A DNA stretch of 15,486 nt from Arthrobacter sp. (GCA_030147325.1 JASLAA010000144.1:1-15486); one strand, 5' to 3'. Counted from the first letter of the stretch, positions 1 through 7,346 are shown. Notes: a model not told the origin generated them from the sequence alone. Made by a program: numbers and translations.

Positions 1-401
1 ATGACGACGGCGACGAACCAGGCCGTGACCGGGTCGCTGTCCAGGAGCCGCGGGATCGCCCGCGAGGGCACGGTCGCCGCGAAGAAGAATGCGGCCAGGA
101 GACCGAGGTAGCTGCCGATCATGTTCATGCGGTGGGCCACGATATTGCGTCTCACCGCTGCCGCGATGCCGAGACTCACGGTCACGATGGTGAAGGCCGA
201 CAATCCGTGGAGCCAACTGAAGTGGCCATCGGACACGATCCAGAAGCTGCTCCCACAGACGTAGTACATCGAAGCAGCCCAGGTGTATCCCAGGATCCGG
301 TGGGTTCTGTCCCGACGCCGGCGCAGGATGTTGACCGGTCCGATGGTCAGCGCGTAAAGAGCGGCGACGACGTGTGTTGCCAGCAGCGGGTTCCAGTCCA
401 T
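1..401 (-). CDS. DUF2306-family predicted membrane protein (partial, 3' end outside window)
   Basis: The reverse strand reads open from an ATG at 401 to the window edge (133 codons), so the C-terminus is missing. The protein begins MDWNPLLATHVVAALYALTI and shows about four hydrophobic helices. A basic loop (RRRRDRTHRILGY, about residues 26-38) and a later HRMNMIGSYLGLLAAFF stretch fit the DUF2306 pattern of conserved Arg/His pairs at helix ends. The biochemical function of this family is unknown to me. The gene is divergent from the MerR-type regulator at 494, and the 92-bp gap carries several dyads, so it is the likely regulatory target. No Shine-Dalgarno lies before the ATG, but a TATCCT -10-like hexamer sits 6 nt upstream, suggesting a leaderless mRNA. 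Family assignment is by motif recognition only. Confidence 0.75.
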   Translation of the reverse strand, partial: MDWNPLLATHVVAALYALTIGPVNILRRRRDRTHRILGYTWAASMYYVCGSSFWIVSDGHFSWLHGLSAFTIVTVSLGIAAAVRRNIVAHRMNMIGSYLGLLAAFFFAATVPSRAIPRLLDSDPVTAWFVAVV

Positions 402-407
402 GGGCTT

Positions 408-413
408 AGGATA
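408..413 (-). promoter_or_regulatory. -10-like hexamer for leaderless DUF2306 gene
   Basis: On the minus strand TATCCT is followed by 6 nt (AAGCCC) and then the ATG at 401. Transcription starting about 7 nt after the hexamer would begin at the A of the start codon. No Shine-Dalgarno is present. The hexamer is embedded in the 409-425 dyad, so a bound regulator would block it. No consensus -35 is visible. Confidence 0.4.
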
Positions 414-425
414 GTTCCACTATCC
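409..425. promoter_or_regulatory. 17-bp dyad, candidate operator
   Basis: GGATAGT-TCC-ACTATCC has perfect 7-bp arms around a 3-nt centre. It lies in the divergent gap, overlaps the proposed DUF2306 -10, and begins 8 bp from that start codon. The simplest reading is the binding site of the adjacent MerR-type regulator acting as a repressor; this is inferred from position and symmetry. Confidence 0.6.
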
Positions 426-436
426 AGCTTTGGATA
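421..436. promoter_or_regulatory. Second overlapping dyad (TATCCA-4-TGGATA)
   Basis: TATCCA GCTT TGGATA is a perfect 6-bp inverted repeat with a 4-nt spacer. It shares the TATCC half of the 409-425 dyad, so occupancy of the two could be exclusive or cooperative. A weaker dyad, GCTA-TCCGG-TAGC at 460-472, repeats the CTATCC core nearer merR. Confidence 0.4.
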
Positions 437-493
437 TCTGGAGAGCCGGCCGTGCGTCAGCTATCCGGTAGCACGGGAGGCAGGAGGGCCGGG

Positions 494-1231
494 ATGAGAC
501 TCGGCGAGCTCAGTGAGGCCAGCGGCGTCAGTCCGGCGAGCATCAAGTTCTATCTTCGCTCCGGCCTGCTCGACGCGGGCCGGGCCATCAACCCGACCAG
601 GGCGGCGTACGGTGACCACCATGTTCGGCGACTGCGGCTGATCCAGGGGTTGAGGTCCACCGTGGGACTGGGACTGGAGGACATCCGGCGCATCATCGAC
701 GCGTCCGCAGGCGCCGATACCTCGACAGCCCAGCGGCTCGTCCTGCTCGCCACGGTGCAGTCCGTGGTGCTCGGGTTGCAGGCAGCAGAGCCCACTCCGT
801 CACCGATGGTCGACCGGATGATACATGCGGTCGGCTGGCCCGATGCCCAGAGCGAGGCACGGGCAGCGGTCGATCACCACGTCGCCGCCATGGACGCCGC
901 CGGAATGGGACCAGAGGTGCCCGTACTGGAGGCCTATGCTCGTGCAGCCGATGACATCGCGGCTGCGCAGCTCTCGGTCACGGACGCGAGGGAATCGTTG
1001 GAGGAGGTCATCCTGACCGCCGCGATCGGGATGCACCTGCACAATCAGCTCATCCTGAAGATCGTCGCGCTGGCGCAGGCCAGCCGTTCGATCGCCCGGT
1101 ACCACCCGGGAGGGTCGACCACGGCGGGGACTGATCTGACTGATCTGCGGGAGGAGACGCATGAGGCCCGGGTCGGCAGTGCAGACCCGGGCCCCACGGC
1201 GGGTGTCAGTGGTCGATCTCGCCGCGGATGA
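494..1231 (+). CDS. MerR-family transcriptional regulator with helical C-terminal domain
   Basis: This is a 245-residue protein. Residues 1-70 form a MerR-type winged HTH: MRLGELSEASGVSPASIKFY, then YLRSGLL, a basic wing and DIRRIID. The C-terminal part is long, helical and contains no cysteine, which argues against metal or thiol sensing; an organic ligand is more likely. I chose ATG 494 over the upstream ATG at 452 because AGGAGGG (482-488) sits 5 nt before it and the HTH starts there. The gene diverges from the DUF2306 gene and probably controls it, and perhaps itself, through the dyads at 409-472. The last 40 or so residues are Gly/Ser/Thr-rich and low-complexity, overlap the ino1 terminator and run 26 bp into the convergent ino1 3' end, so they may not be functional. 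Confidence 0.8.
   Translation: MRLGELSEASGVSPASIKFYLRSGLLDAGRAINPTRAAYGDHHVRRLRLIQGLRSTVGLGLEDIRRIIDASAGADTSTAQRLVLLATVQSVVLGLQAAEPTPSPMVDRMIHAVGWPDAQSEARAAVDHHVAAMDAAGMGPEVPVLEAYARAADDIAAAQLSVTDARESLEEVILTAAIGMHLHNQLILKIVALAQASRSIARYHPGGSTTAGTDLTDLREETHEARVGSADPGPTAGVSGRSRRG
1165..1193 (-). terminator. ino1 transcription terminator hairpin
   Basis: GGCCCGGGTC and GACCCGGGCC form a perfect 10-bp stem with a 9-nt loop, starting 12 bp past the ino1 stop on the minus strand. There is no T-tract, as is common for actinobacterial terminators. The stem lies wholly inside the C-terminal codons of the convergent merR gene. Confidence 0.6.
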
Positions 1232-2291
1232 AGGCCTCGACCTTCTCGTGGGCGATGTCGTCCGCGTACTGCTCGGGCGGGGACTTCATGAAGTAGCTGG
1301 AGGCGGAGAGGATGGGGCCGCCGATGCCGCGGTCCAGGGCGATCTTCGCCGCACGGATCGCGTCGATGATGACTCCGGCGGAGTTCGGGGAGTCCCACAC
1401 CTCGAGCTTGTACTCGAGCGAGACGGGGGCGTCGCCGAAGTTCCGGCCTTCCAGCCGCACGAAGGCCCACTTGCGGTCATCGAGCCAGGCCACGTAGTCC
1501 GACGGCCCGATGTGGACGTCGTTGGCGCGGAGTTCGGCCTTCACGTTCGAGGTGACGGCCTGGGTCTTGGAGATCTTCTTCGACTCCAGGCGATCGCGCT
1601 CGAGCATGTTCTTGAAGTCCATGTTCCCGCCCACGTTCAGCTGGTAGGTGCGATCCAGCGTCACGCCGCGGTCCTCGAACAGCTTCGCCATCACGCGGTG
1701 GGTGATCGTCGCGCCGATCTGGCTCTTGATGTCGTCACCGACGATCGGGACACCGGCCTCGGTGAACTTGTCGGCCCACTCCTTGGTACCGGCGATGAAG
1801 ACGGGTAGTGCGTTGACGAAGGCGACGCCGGCGTCGATGGCGCACTGGGCGTAGTACTTCGCCGCGTGCTCGGATCCGACGGGGAGGTAGCAGACCAGGA
1901 CGTCGGCCTTGGAAGCCTTCAGCTGACCGACGATGTCCACGGGCTCCTCGTCCGATTCGACGATCGTCTCGCGGTAGTACTTGCCCAGACCGTCCAGGGT
2001 GTGGCCGCGCTGGACGATCACGCCCGTCGGCGGGACGTCCGTGATCTTGATGGTGTTGTTCTCACTGGCGCCGATCGCCTCGGCGAGGTCATGGCCGACC
2101 TTCTTGCCGTCGACGTCGAAGGCGGCCACGAACTGCACGTCGCCGACGTGGTACTTGCCGAATTCGACGTGCATCAGGCCCGGAACGGTTGCCGACGGGT
2201 CCGCATCGCGGTAGTAGTGCACCCCCTGCACCAGCGACGCGGCGCAGTTGCCGACTCCAATGATTGCCACGCGAATGGGGTTCTGTCCCAC
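1206..2291 (-). CDS. ino1: Inositol-3-phosphate synthase
   Basis: This cytoplasmic NAD-dependent enzyme converts glucose-6-phosphate to 1D-myo-inositol-3-phosphate, the first step towards phosphatidylinositol and mycothiol in actinobacteria. The 361-residue protein has an N-terminal Rossmann motif (VAIIGVGNCAASLVQG, about residues 7-22). It also has the family segments NALPVFIAGT, GDDIKSQIGATITHR (conserved lysine in the active-site region) and NVGGNMDF. Length matches the mycobacterial Ino1 family, about 360-370 residues. I chose the GTG at 2291 because GAGGAG lies just upstream; the ATG at 2402 would add 37 residues before the Rossmann strand with no homology I recognise. It is divergent from the GT87 gene and convergent with merR, overlapping it by 26 bp. 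A TAGACT hexamer at 2362-2367 would give an mRNA leader of about 64 nt. Confidence 0.95.
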   Translation of the reverse strand: MGQNPIRVAIIGVGNCAASLVQGVHYYRDADPSATVPGLMHVEFGKYHVGDVQFVAAFDVDGKKVGHDLAEAIGASENNTIKITDVPPTGVIVQRGHTLDGLGKYYRETIVESDEEPVDIVGQLKASKADVLVCYLPVGSEHAAKYYAQCAIDAGVAFVNALPVFIAGTKEWADKFTEAGVPIVGDDIKSQIGATITHRVMAKLFEDRGVTLDRTYQLNVGGNMDFKNMLERDRLESKKISKTQAVTSNVKAELRANDVHIGPSDYVAWLDDRKWAFVRLEGRNFGDAPVSLEYKLEVWDSPNSAGVIIDAIRAAKIALDRGIGGPILSASSYFMKSPPEQYADDIAHEKVEAFIRGEIDH

Positions 2292-2361
2292 AGTTCTCCT
2301 CGAAAGCCAGTTGAATATGCCCCGGCCGTCATCGCCCTGGACGCGGTCGGCAGGAAATGCC

Positions 2362-2367
2362 AGTCTA
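2362..2367 (-). promoter_or_regulatory. Candidate ino1 -10 element (TAGACT)
   Basis: TAGACT on the minus strand predicts a start near 2355 and a 5' UTR of about 64 nt containing the GAGGAG ribosome site. No good -35 is visible at 17 nt. The same hexamer serves as the proposed tetR -10 at 7347-7352. Confidence 0.3.
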
Positions 2368-2471
2368 CGTTCACTTGATAACACCGGCGCATCCGGGGCC
2401 ATTCCGCTCCGGGATGTGAGTTACGGCCGCCGAGCCCGGCCGGCTCCCGACCGAGAAGGTGAACCGGCGGT

Positions 2472-2477
2472 TAGGCT
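2472..2477 (+). promoter_or_regulatory. -10 hexamer for leaderless GT87 gene (TAGGCT)
   Basis: TAGGCT is followed by 6 nt (CGGTGG) and ATG 2484, placing the expected +1 on the start codon. No Shine-Dalgarno lies before the ATG. No consensus -35 is evident. Confidence 0.45.
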
Positions 2478-2483
2478 CGGTGG

Positions 2484-4118
2484 ATGACCTCGGGCAGCGG
2501 CGGGCGCGGACCGTTCCGGATCGACGTCCCCAGCAGGTCGGACCCCGTCCTGCGGCCACTCGTCGAGGGTGTCGGCGGGCCGCTCGGGCGGAGGGCTGAT
2601 CCCGGCCGGGTCTCCCCGGGCTGGTTCAGCGTACAGCGCGTGATCATCCTCCTCACGGTGATCGGAGCTGTCCTCGCCGTCGCCGTCAAGAATCCGTGCC
2701 GGGTGGCCGGGTGGTCATCCCCGGACTACTTCTACCGTGCGTGCTACTCCGACTGGCCAGAGCTGTACCAGAGCCGCGGTCTCGGCGAGGGCGTCCTGCC
2801 GTTCCTCACCCCCGGCTCCTTGTTCGAGTACCCCGTGCTCCTGGGGCTGCTGGCCTCAGCCACCGCGATCCTGGTCGACGTCACCGCCGGTGACGCCGCT
2901 GCTGCGTCGAAGTCGCTGCTCTACTTCGACCTGAACGCAGTCCTGATCGCCGGTGTCTGGATCCTGACGGTCCTCGTGACGCTGCGACTCGCTCATCACC
3001 GGCCGTGGGACGCCGCCATCGTCGCCACCTCGCCGGTCATCATCCTCTCCGGCACCATCAACTGGGACCTGTGGGCGGTGCTCCTGGCCACGGCGGGCAT
3101 GCTGGCCTTCGCCAGGAACAGGCCCCTCCTCGCGGGAGTCCTGTGGGGACTCGGGACGGCGGTCAAGCTCTACCCCATCCTGCTGCTCGGTGCGGTCCTC
3201 GTCCTGGCACTGCGGTCCGGCCGCTACGCACCCTTCGGTGCCGCCCTCGCAGGAACGATCGGAGCCTGGCTCGCCGTCAACATTCCCTTCCTGCTCCGCG
3301 ACCCCGAGGGCTGGAGCTATTTCCTCACGTTCACGGAGACACGGGATGCCGGCTTCTCATCGGTCTGGTACGTGTACAACGCGCTGGCTCGCGAAGCCGG
3401 CGCTGCGCCGCTTCCGGCGCTGGCGATAAATGCAGGAGGGGGAATACTCTTCCTGGTCGCCTGCGCCGCGATCGCTGTTCTCGGACTCCGGACCCGGCAC
3501 CGGCCGCGCCTCGTCCAGCTCGCGGTGTTGATCGTCGGGGCGTTCATCCTCTGCAACAAGGTGTACTCGCCGCAGTATGCCCTGTGGCTGGTTCCCCTGG
3601 TAGCGCTGGCCGTCCCTCGATGGCGGGTAGTCCTCGTCTGGCAGCTGGTCGAGATCCTCCACTGGTGGGCGGTCTGGCTCTACCTCGGGGGACGGACGAG
3701 TGGTGGCGCCGCGGAGCACAATCTCGGCCTGGGTATCTACGCCCTCGCTGTCCTGGCGCATATTCTTGCGACGGCATACGTACTCGTGGTCGTGGTGAGG
3801 GAGATGCGGTCACCGCGGGAGGACATCGGACGGTATGCAGTTGACCAGGACCCACAGGGAGGCCCCTTCGACCGCGCTCGGGATCGCTTCACGGTAGGCC
3901 GATCCCGACGCTCGACGGCACCCCGAGGTCGTGCTCGGCGGGACGTCGCCGTGACCCCGCCGGCTCTCCGGAGGACGGCGGGCCGGTCTGCTCCGATAGG
4001 CTTGGCGGACGATGCGGGCGGCGAGCCCCCGCAGGCGCCGGACGCCGTCCTGCACGGCCCGACGGCGACACAGTCCCCGCACACCTCCCCGAACCGACCA
4101 ATGGAAGACCATCAGTGA
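2484..4118 (+). CDS. GT87-family (DUF2029) polytopic membrane glycosyltransferase
   Basis: This 544-residue protein has about ten transmembrane helices between residues 52 and 440. It fits the GT-C fold GT87 family of polyprenyl-phosphate-sugar-dependent mannosyltransferases and relatives. Visible motifs are a first periplasmic loop with CYSDW (D90, candidate catalytic Asp), FEYPVLLG (114-121), INWDLWAVLL (192-201), GTAVKLYP (224-231) and KVYSPQYALW (359-368). It resembles mycobacterial Rv0051, which lies near ino1. Donor and acceptor cannot be read from sequence. The cytosolic tail contains DPQGGPFDRARDRF (456-469), which looks family-like, then about 75 Arg/Pro/Ala-rich residues that may result from a frameshift (see findings). 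The stop overlaps the femX GTG by 4 nt, allowing translational coupling. Confidence 0.85.
   Translation: MTSGSGGRGPFRIDVPSRSDPVLRPLVEGVGGPLGRRADPGRVSPGWFSVQRVIILLTVIGAVLAVAVKNPCRVAGWSSPDYFYRACYSDWPELYQSRGLGEGVLPFLTPGSLFEYPVLLGLLASATAILVDVTAGDAAAASKSLLYFDLNAVLIAGVWILTVLVTLRLAHHRPWDAAIVATSPVIILSGTINWDLWAVLLATAGMLAFARNRPLLAGVLWGLGTAVKLYPILLLGAVLVLALRSGRYAPFGAALAGTIGAWLAVNIPFLLRDPEGWSYFLTFTETRDAGFSSVWYVYNALAREAGAAPLPALAINAGGGILFLVACAAIAVLGLRTRHRPRLVQLAVLIVGAFILCNKVYSPQYALWLVPLVALAVPRWRVVLVWQLVEILHWWAVWLYLGGRTSGGAAEHNLGLGIYALAVLAHILATAYVLVVVVREMRSPREDIGRYAVDQDPQGGPFDRARDRFTVGRSRRSTAPRGRARRDVAVTPPALRRTAGRSAPIGLADDAGGEPPQAPDAVLHGPTATQSPHTSPNRPMEDHQ
3956..3982 (+). terminator. Terminator-like hairpin inside GT87 3' region
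   Basis: CCCGCCG and CGGCGGG form a 7-bp stem around a 13-nt loop that itself contains TCCGGA. It sits within the reading frame of the non-conserved GT87 tail and 15 nt before a TAGGCT hexamer. It could be an old intergenic terminator or simply GC-rich coding sequence. Confidence 0.3.
3997..4002 (+). promoter_or_regulatory. Possible femX -10 (TAGGCT) inside GT87 ORF
   Basis: This is the same hexamer as the proposed GT87 promoter. It would start transcription near 4009, about 106 nt before the femX GTG. No -35 is recognisable, so confidence is low. Confidence 0.25.
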
Positions 4119-5218
4119 GCTCAGCCCCGCTAACCCCCAGCCTGCTCACGCCGAGCGACTTCGATGCCCTCGCGGCCGCGCACCCGGACGTGGTGATCCC
4201 GCTCGAGCAGACTCCGGACTGGGTCGAGTTCGAGCATGCACTGGGCCGGGATCCGCTGGGTATCTGGTCCTATACCGACGCGGCGGGTGCCCTGGTGGCG
4301 ACGGCGAGCTATGTGCGCGTGGTCCGGCGCTTCCGTGAGTCCGTCGTCGTGGTCAATGGTCCCGTCTGGTTCTCCGAGAGGACGCCTGTCGCCGAGCGGC
4401 TCCTCATGGACACCGTGCGCCGGCAGTTCGGCGAGACCCCGTCCATGAATCCCCTCTACGTCCGGATGCAGGTCGCGACTGCGCAGGCTCCCGCGACGGG
4501 CCCCATCGAGCACGGGTGGTACGAACGCGAGATCGTCGTCGACCTGACGCCGACCGAGGCCGACCTGCTCAGGGGATTCAGGCCCAACGCACGGAACAGT
4601 ATTCGTAGGGCCCAGCGCAATGGTGTCGAGGTGAAGCACATTCCTCGGGAGGAATGGAAGCAGGTGTTCGCCGAGCAGCTGTTCCCGATCATGCGGGAGA
4701 CCGCGGAGCGGGACGGGTTCGAGCCCTTCGACTCGTCCTACTACGAGACGCTGCTGACCGTGCTGGGGGATCGGTTGCGCCTTCTCGTGGCCTACCGGGA
4801 AGGACGTCCCCTGAGCTGGCTCATCACCACGGAGTACCGAGGGTATTCCGTCTACTACTTCGCCGGCAGCACCCAGGAGGCCCGCGGTACGTTCGCGCCC
4901 TACCTCCTGCTCTGGGAGGCGTTCAGGGTGCTCAAGGCCGCAGGGAACACCGCGTGTGGGCTGACGGGCATCGTGAGCGAGAACTATCCGGGCCTTGCGA
5001 ACGTCACCACCTTCAAGCGGAACTTCTCGAAGAACGTCGTGGTGGTTCCGACCACCTACGACATTCCACTAGATCCCGTCCGTTACGCGGCCGTCGCATC
5101 GCTGCTGGTCGCCCGGCGCAAGGCGCCGCTACTGGCACGCGCGGCCGCGCGTCGGCTCGCCGCGTTCAGCCGGAGGACGCGCGACGGCGGGGAAGCAGCC
5201 GGCACCACACACCAGTGA
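4115..5218 (+). CDS. FemAB/FemX-like peptidoglycan bridge aminoacyltransferase
   Basis: This 367-residue protein matches the FemAB family (double-GNAT fold), which uses aminoacyl-tRNA to add amino acids to the lysine side chain of lipid II in the cytoplasm. Key segments are the FRPNARNSIRRAQRNGV basic helix (about residues 154-170), YYFAGSTQEARGTFAPYLLLWEA (about 247-269) and NVTTFKRNFSKN near residue 300, all typical of the family. The predicted start is a GTG overlapping the GT87 stop (GTGA), with GGAAG about 9 nt upstream. Lys-type peptidoglycan with an interpeptide bridge fits the suggested genus. Which amino acid is added cannot be predicted. Together with GT87 it forms a likely two-gene envelope operon closed by the hairpin at 5220-5243. 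Confidence 0.85.
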   Translation: MSSAPLTPSLLTPSDFDALAAAHPDVVIPLEQTPDWVEFEHALGRDPLGIWSYTDAAGALVATASYVRVVRRFRESVVVVNGPVWFSERTPVAERLLMDTVRRQFGETPSMNPLYVRMQVATAQAPATGPIEHGWYEREIVVDLTPTEADLLRGFRPNARNSIRRAQRNGVEVKHIPREEWKQVFAEQLFPIMRETAERDGFEPFDSSYYETLLTVLGDRLRLLVAYREGRPLSWLITTEYRGYSVYYFAGSTQEARGTFAPYLLLWEAFRVLKAAGNTACGLTGIVSENYPGLANVTTFKRNFSKNVVVVPTTYDIPLDPVRYAAVASLLVARRKAPLLARAAARRLAAFSRRTRDGGEAAGTTHQ

Positions 5219-5219
5219 T

Positions 5220-5243
5220 GCCGGGCAGGAAGGCCTGCCCGGC
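5220..5243 (+). terminator. Terminator-like hairpin after femX-like gene
   Basis: GCCGGGCAGG-AAGG-CCTGCCCGGC is a perfect 10-bp stem with a 4-nt loop, 2 nt after the stop codon and before the ribosome site of the next gene. There is no T-tract. It probably ends or attenuates transcription into the oxidoreductase gene. Confidence 0.55.
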
Positions 5244-5258
5244 TGGAGAGGAAGCCCC

Positions 5259-6698
5259 ATGCCCGATGTCGAGGTTGTCGGAGCCGGTCCGAACGGGCTG
5301 GCGGCCGCCGTCGTCATGGCACGTGCCGGACTGTCCGTCCGCGTCCATGAGGCGGCGCCCACGCTCGGTGGAGGGACGCGCTCGATCGAACTGATGGAAC
5401 AGGGACACCTCCACGATTTCTGCTCGGCGGTCCACCCCATGGCGCTCGCGTCCCCGTTCTTCCGCGCCTTCGAGCTGAGCCGCCGGATCGGGTTCGCGGT
5501 CCCGGAGGTGTCCTTCGCGCATCCGCTCGACGGAGGCAGGGCCGGAGTCGCCTACCGCAGCCTGGAGCGGACGGTGACCGGCCTCGGCGCCGACGGCGAG
5601 GCGTATCGGCGCCTGCTGCAACCGCTGAGCGAGCGCGAGCAGGGCATCCTGGCCTTCACGCTGAACCATGTGGTGCGGCTGCCCAGGAAGCCGGAGGCAG
5701 CGGTGCGGTTCGGCCTCGCCGTCCTGGACCAGGGTCTGCCGTCGTGGAACCGACGCTTCAGCACGGATGAAGCGAGGGCGCTCGTCACCGGTGTGATGGC
5801 GCACCCCGTGGGCACACTGCCCTCGCTCACGGGAGCGGGGGCGGGGCTGGTGCTCAACCTCCTCGCACACACCGTGGGCTGGCCCATTCCCGTGGGTGGT
5901 TCGCAGTCCATCGCGGACGCCCTCGCGCTGGACCTGCGCCAGCACGGCGGTGAGGTGATCACCGACAGCAGGATCGACTCGCTCGCGGAGGTGTCGGACG
6001 CCCGGGTGGTGCTCCTGGACGTCGCCCCGAAGACCTTCCGATCGATGTCCCGCGGACGCCTGCCCGCGGCCTACGAGGCGGCGCTCTCAGCGTTCACCTA
6101 CGGGAATGCGGCCTGCAAGGTGGACTTCATCCTGTCCGGGCCGGTGCCCTGGACCCACCCGGAGCTGCACAGGGCAGGAACCGCGCACCTGGGCGGCACG
6201 CGGGAGGAGATTGCAGCAGGCGAGAAGCAGGTCAACCGGGGCGAGCACCCGGACAGCCCCTACGTGCTCCTGTCGCAGCCCTCGTCGTTCGATCCGACGC
6301 GGGCGCCCGACGGCCGGCACACCCTCTGGACCTACTGCCATGTCCCGAGGGGTTCCACCCGCGACATGGCCGAGGCGGTGACGGCGCAGATCGAACGGTT
6401 CGCACCCGGCTTCCGTGACGTCGTCGTGCGCAGCCATACGACGACGGCGAGTGAGCTCGAGGTGTACAACGCCAACTACGTGGGCGGCGACTTCAGCAGC
6501 GGGGCGGTCAACCTGCGTCAGATCGTCGCCCGGCCGGTGCCCTCGCTGCAGCCGTGGGCGACGCCGCTCAGGGGCGTGTACCTGTGCTCGCAGTCGACCC
6601 CGCCGGGTCCGGGCGTGCACGGCATGGCAGGGCTCAATGCCGCGCGGCTCGCGCTGAAACGGGAGTTCGGATTGCCCGTGCCCGCCCTGGGGCTCTGA
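5259..6698 (+). CDS. FAD-dependent oxidoreductase, phytoene dehydrogenase/PYROXD2-like
   Basis: This 479-residue flavoprotein opens with a dinucleotide-binding motif, VEVVGAGPNGLAAAVVMARA (GxGxxG at about residues 8-13), followed by an acidic strand end. It closes with the CrtI-superfamily motif GVYLCSQSTPPGPGVHGMAG (about 444-463), which binds FAD near the C-terminus. The length suits PYROXD2-like NAD(P)/FAD-dependent oxidoreductases. These resemble carotene desaturases, but no carotenoid genes lie nearby and the substrate is unknown. ATG 5259 follows GGAGAGGAA at suitable spacing. The 40-bp gap after femX contains a strong hairpin, so co-transcription would depend on read-through. It is convergent with the tetR gene. 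Confidence 0.85.
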   Translation: MPDVEVVGAGPNGLAAAVVMARAGLSVRVHEAAPTLGGGTRSIELMEQGHLHDFCSAVHPMALASPFFRAFELSRRIGFAVPEVSFAHPLDGGRAGVAYRSLERTVTGLGADGEAYRRLLQPLSEREQGILAFTLNHVVRLPRKPEAAVRFGLAVLDQGLPSWNRRFSTDEARALVTGVMAHPVGTLPSLTGAGAGLVLNLLAHTVGWPIPVGGSQSIADALALDLRQHGGEVITDSRIDSLAEVSDARVVLLDVAPKTFRSMSRGRLPAAYEAALSAFTYGNAACKVDFILSGPVPWTHPELHRAGTAHLGGTREEIAAGEKQVNRGEHPDSPYVLLSQPSSFDPTRAPDGRHTLWTYCHVPRGSTRDMAEAVTAQIERFAPGFRDVVVRSHTTTASELEVYNANYVGGDFSSGAVNLRQIVARPVPSLQPWATPLRGVYLCSQSTPPGPGVHGMAGLNAARLALKREFGLPVPALGL

Positions 6699-6767
6699 GG
6701 GACGCCGACGCGCTGGTCGGTCCACAGTCAGGTCCTGCGGGAGTGCGCCGGCGCTGATCGGTCCGGC

Positions 6768-7340
6768 TCATCCCCGGCCCTTCGGCTCGAGGACGCGGCG
6801 CGCGGCCTCGACCGCGGACGCGCGGTGGGCGGCGAGGAGGGTCCCCGGTGCATTCTCGTGTGCGACCAGGGGAGCCTGCGCCCAGGCCTGGGCGATGCCG
6901 AAGAGGATGGGCAGCAGTACCTCCGGCGCCCAGGAGCCGTCCACGTGGCCGCTCGTCTGGGCTTCCCCCAGGGCCGCCAACTTGCTGTCGGGGGACGAGC
7001 CGTTGCCCGGCAGGTCGTACTCGACCCCCTCGAGCCGGGCCCAGGTCAGCATGCGCAGGATCTCCGGGTGGGCATGCGTGTGGTCGAACACTGCCCCGAC
7101 GAAAGCTGCCACATCCGCGGGGTCGAGGGTCGTGGCGCGGTGGAATTCCACCGCGTTGACATCCAGTACGGCCTGGAACAGGGCGGCCTTGTCGGTGAAG
7201 TGCGCGTAGAGCCGTTCCTTGCTGGCGGCGGCCGCTCTCGCGATCCGATCGATCCGGGCGCCTGCGAGCCCGAAGGCGGCGAACTCCGCGCGAGCCGCAC
7301 CCAGGATTCGCGTCCGCACGTCCATCGCCGTCGTCGTCAT
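6768..7340 (-). CDS. TetR/AcrR-family repressor of the adjacent exporter
   Basis: This 190-residue protein has an N-terminal HTH at about residues 8-54: TRILGAARAEFAAFGLAGAR, then IDRIARAAAASKERLYAHFTDK. It is followed by a helical ligand-binding domain in which WARLEG and PILFGIAQAW stretches resemble TetR C-terminal domains. The start at ATG 7340 is supported by a TAGACT hexamer exactly 6 nt upstream, implying a leaderless mRNA; a second in-frame ATG at 7325 is possible. It is divergent from the MFS exporter, with a perfect 20-bp palindrome in the gap, so it most likely represses both genes until an exported compound binds. The ligand is unknown. Confidence 0.9.
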   Translation of the reverse strand: MTTTAMDVRTRILGAARAEFAAFGLAGARIDRIARAAAASKERLYAHFTDKAALFQAVLDVNAVEFHRATTLDPADVAAFVGAVFDHTHAHPEILRMLTWARLEGVEYDLPGNGSSPDSKLAALGEAQTSGHVDGSWAPEVLLPILFGIAQAWAQAPLVAHENAPGTLLAAHRASAVEAARRVLEPKGRG

Positions 7341-7346
7341 GCTCCC

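Noticed and set aside
132..497. Plus-strand ORF of 121 codons at the left edge
   Set aside because: It is antisense to the partial DUF2306 gene and runs through the regulatory dyads; no domain is recognised.
2292..2402. 37-residue N-terminal extension of ino1
   Set aside because: The Rossmann strand should begin near the N-terminus, and the GTG at 2291 has a GAGGAG site.
6710..6764. Two imperfect copies of GCGCTGGTCGGTCC (13 of 14 identical) in the convergent gap between the oxidoreductase and tetR genes
   Set aside because: It is a short repeat in GC-rich sequence with no associated element; likely chance or a minor duplication.
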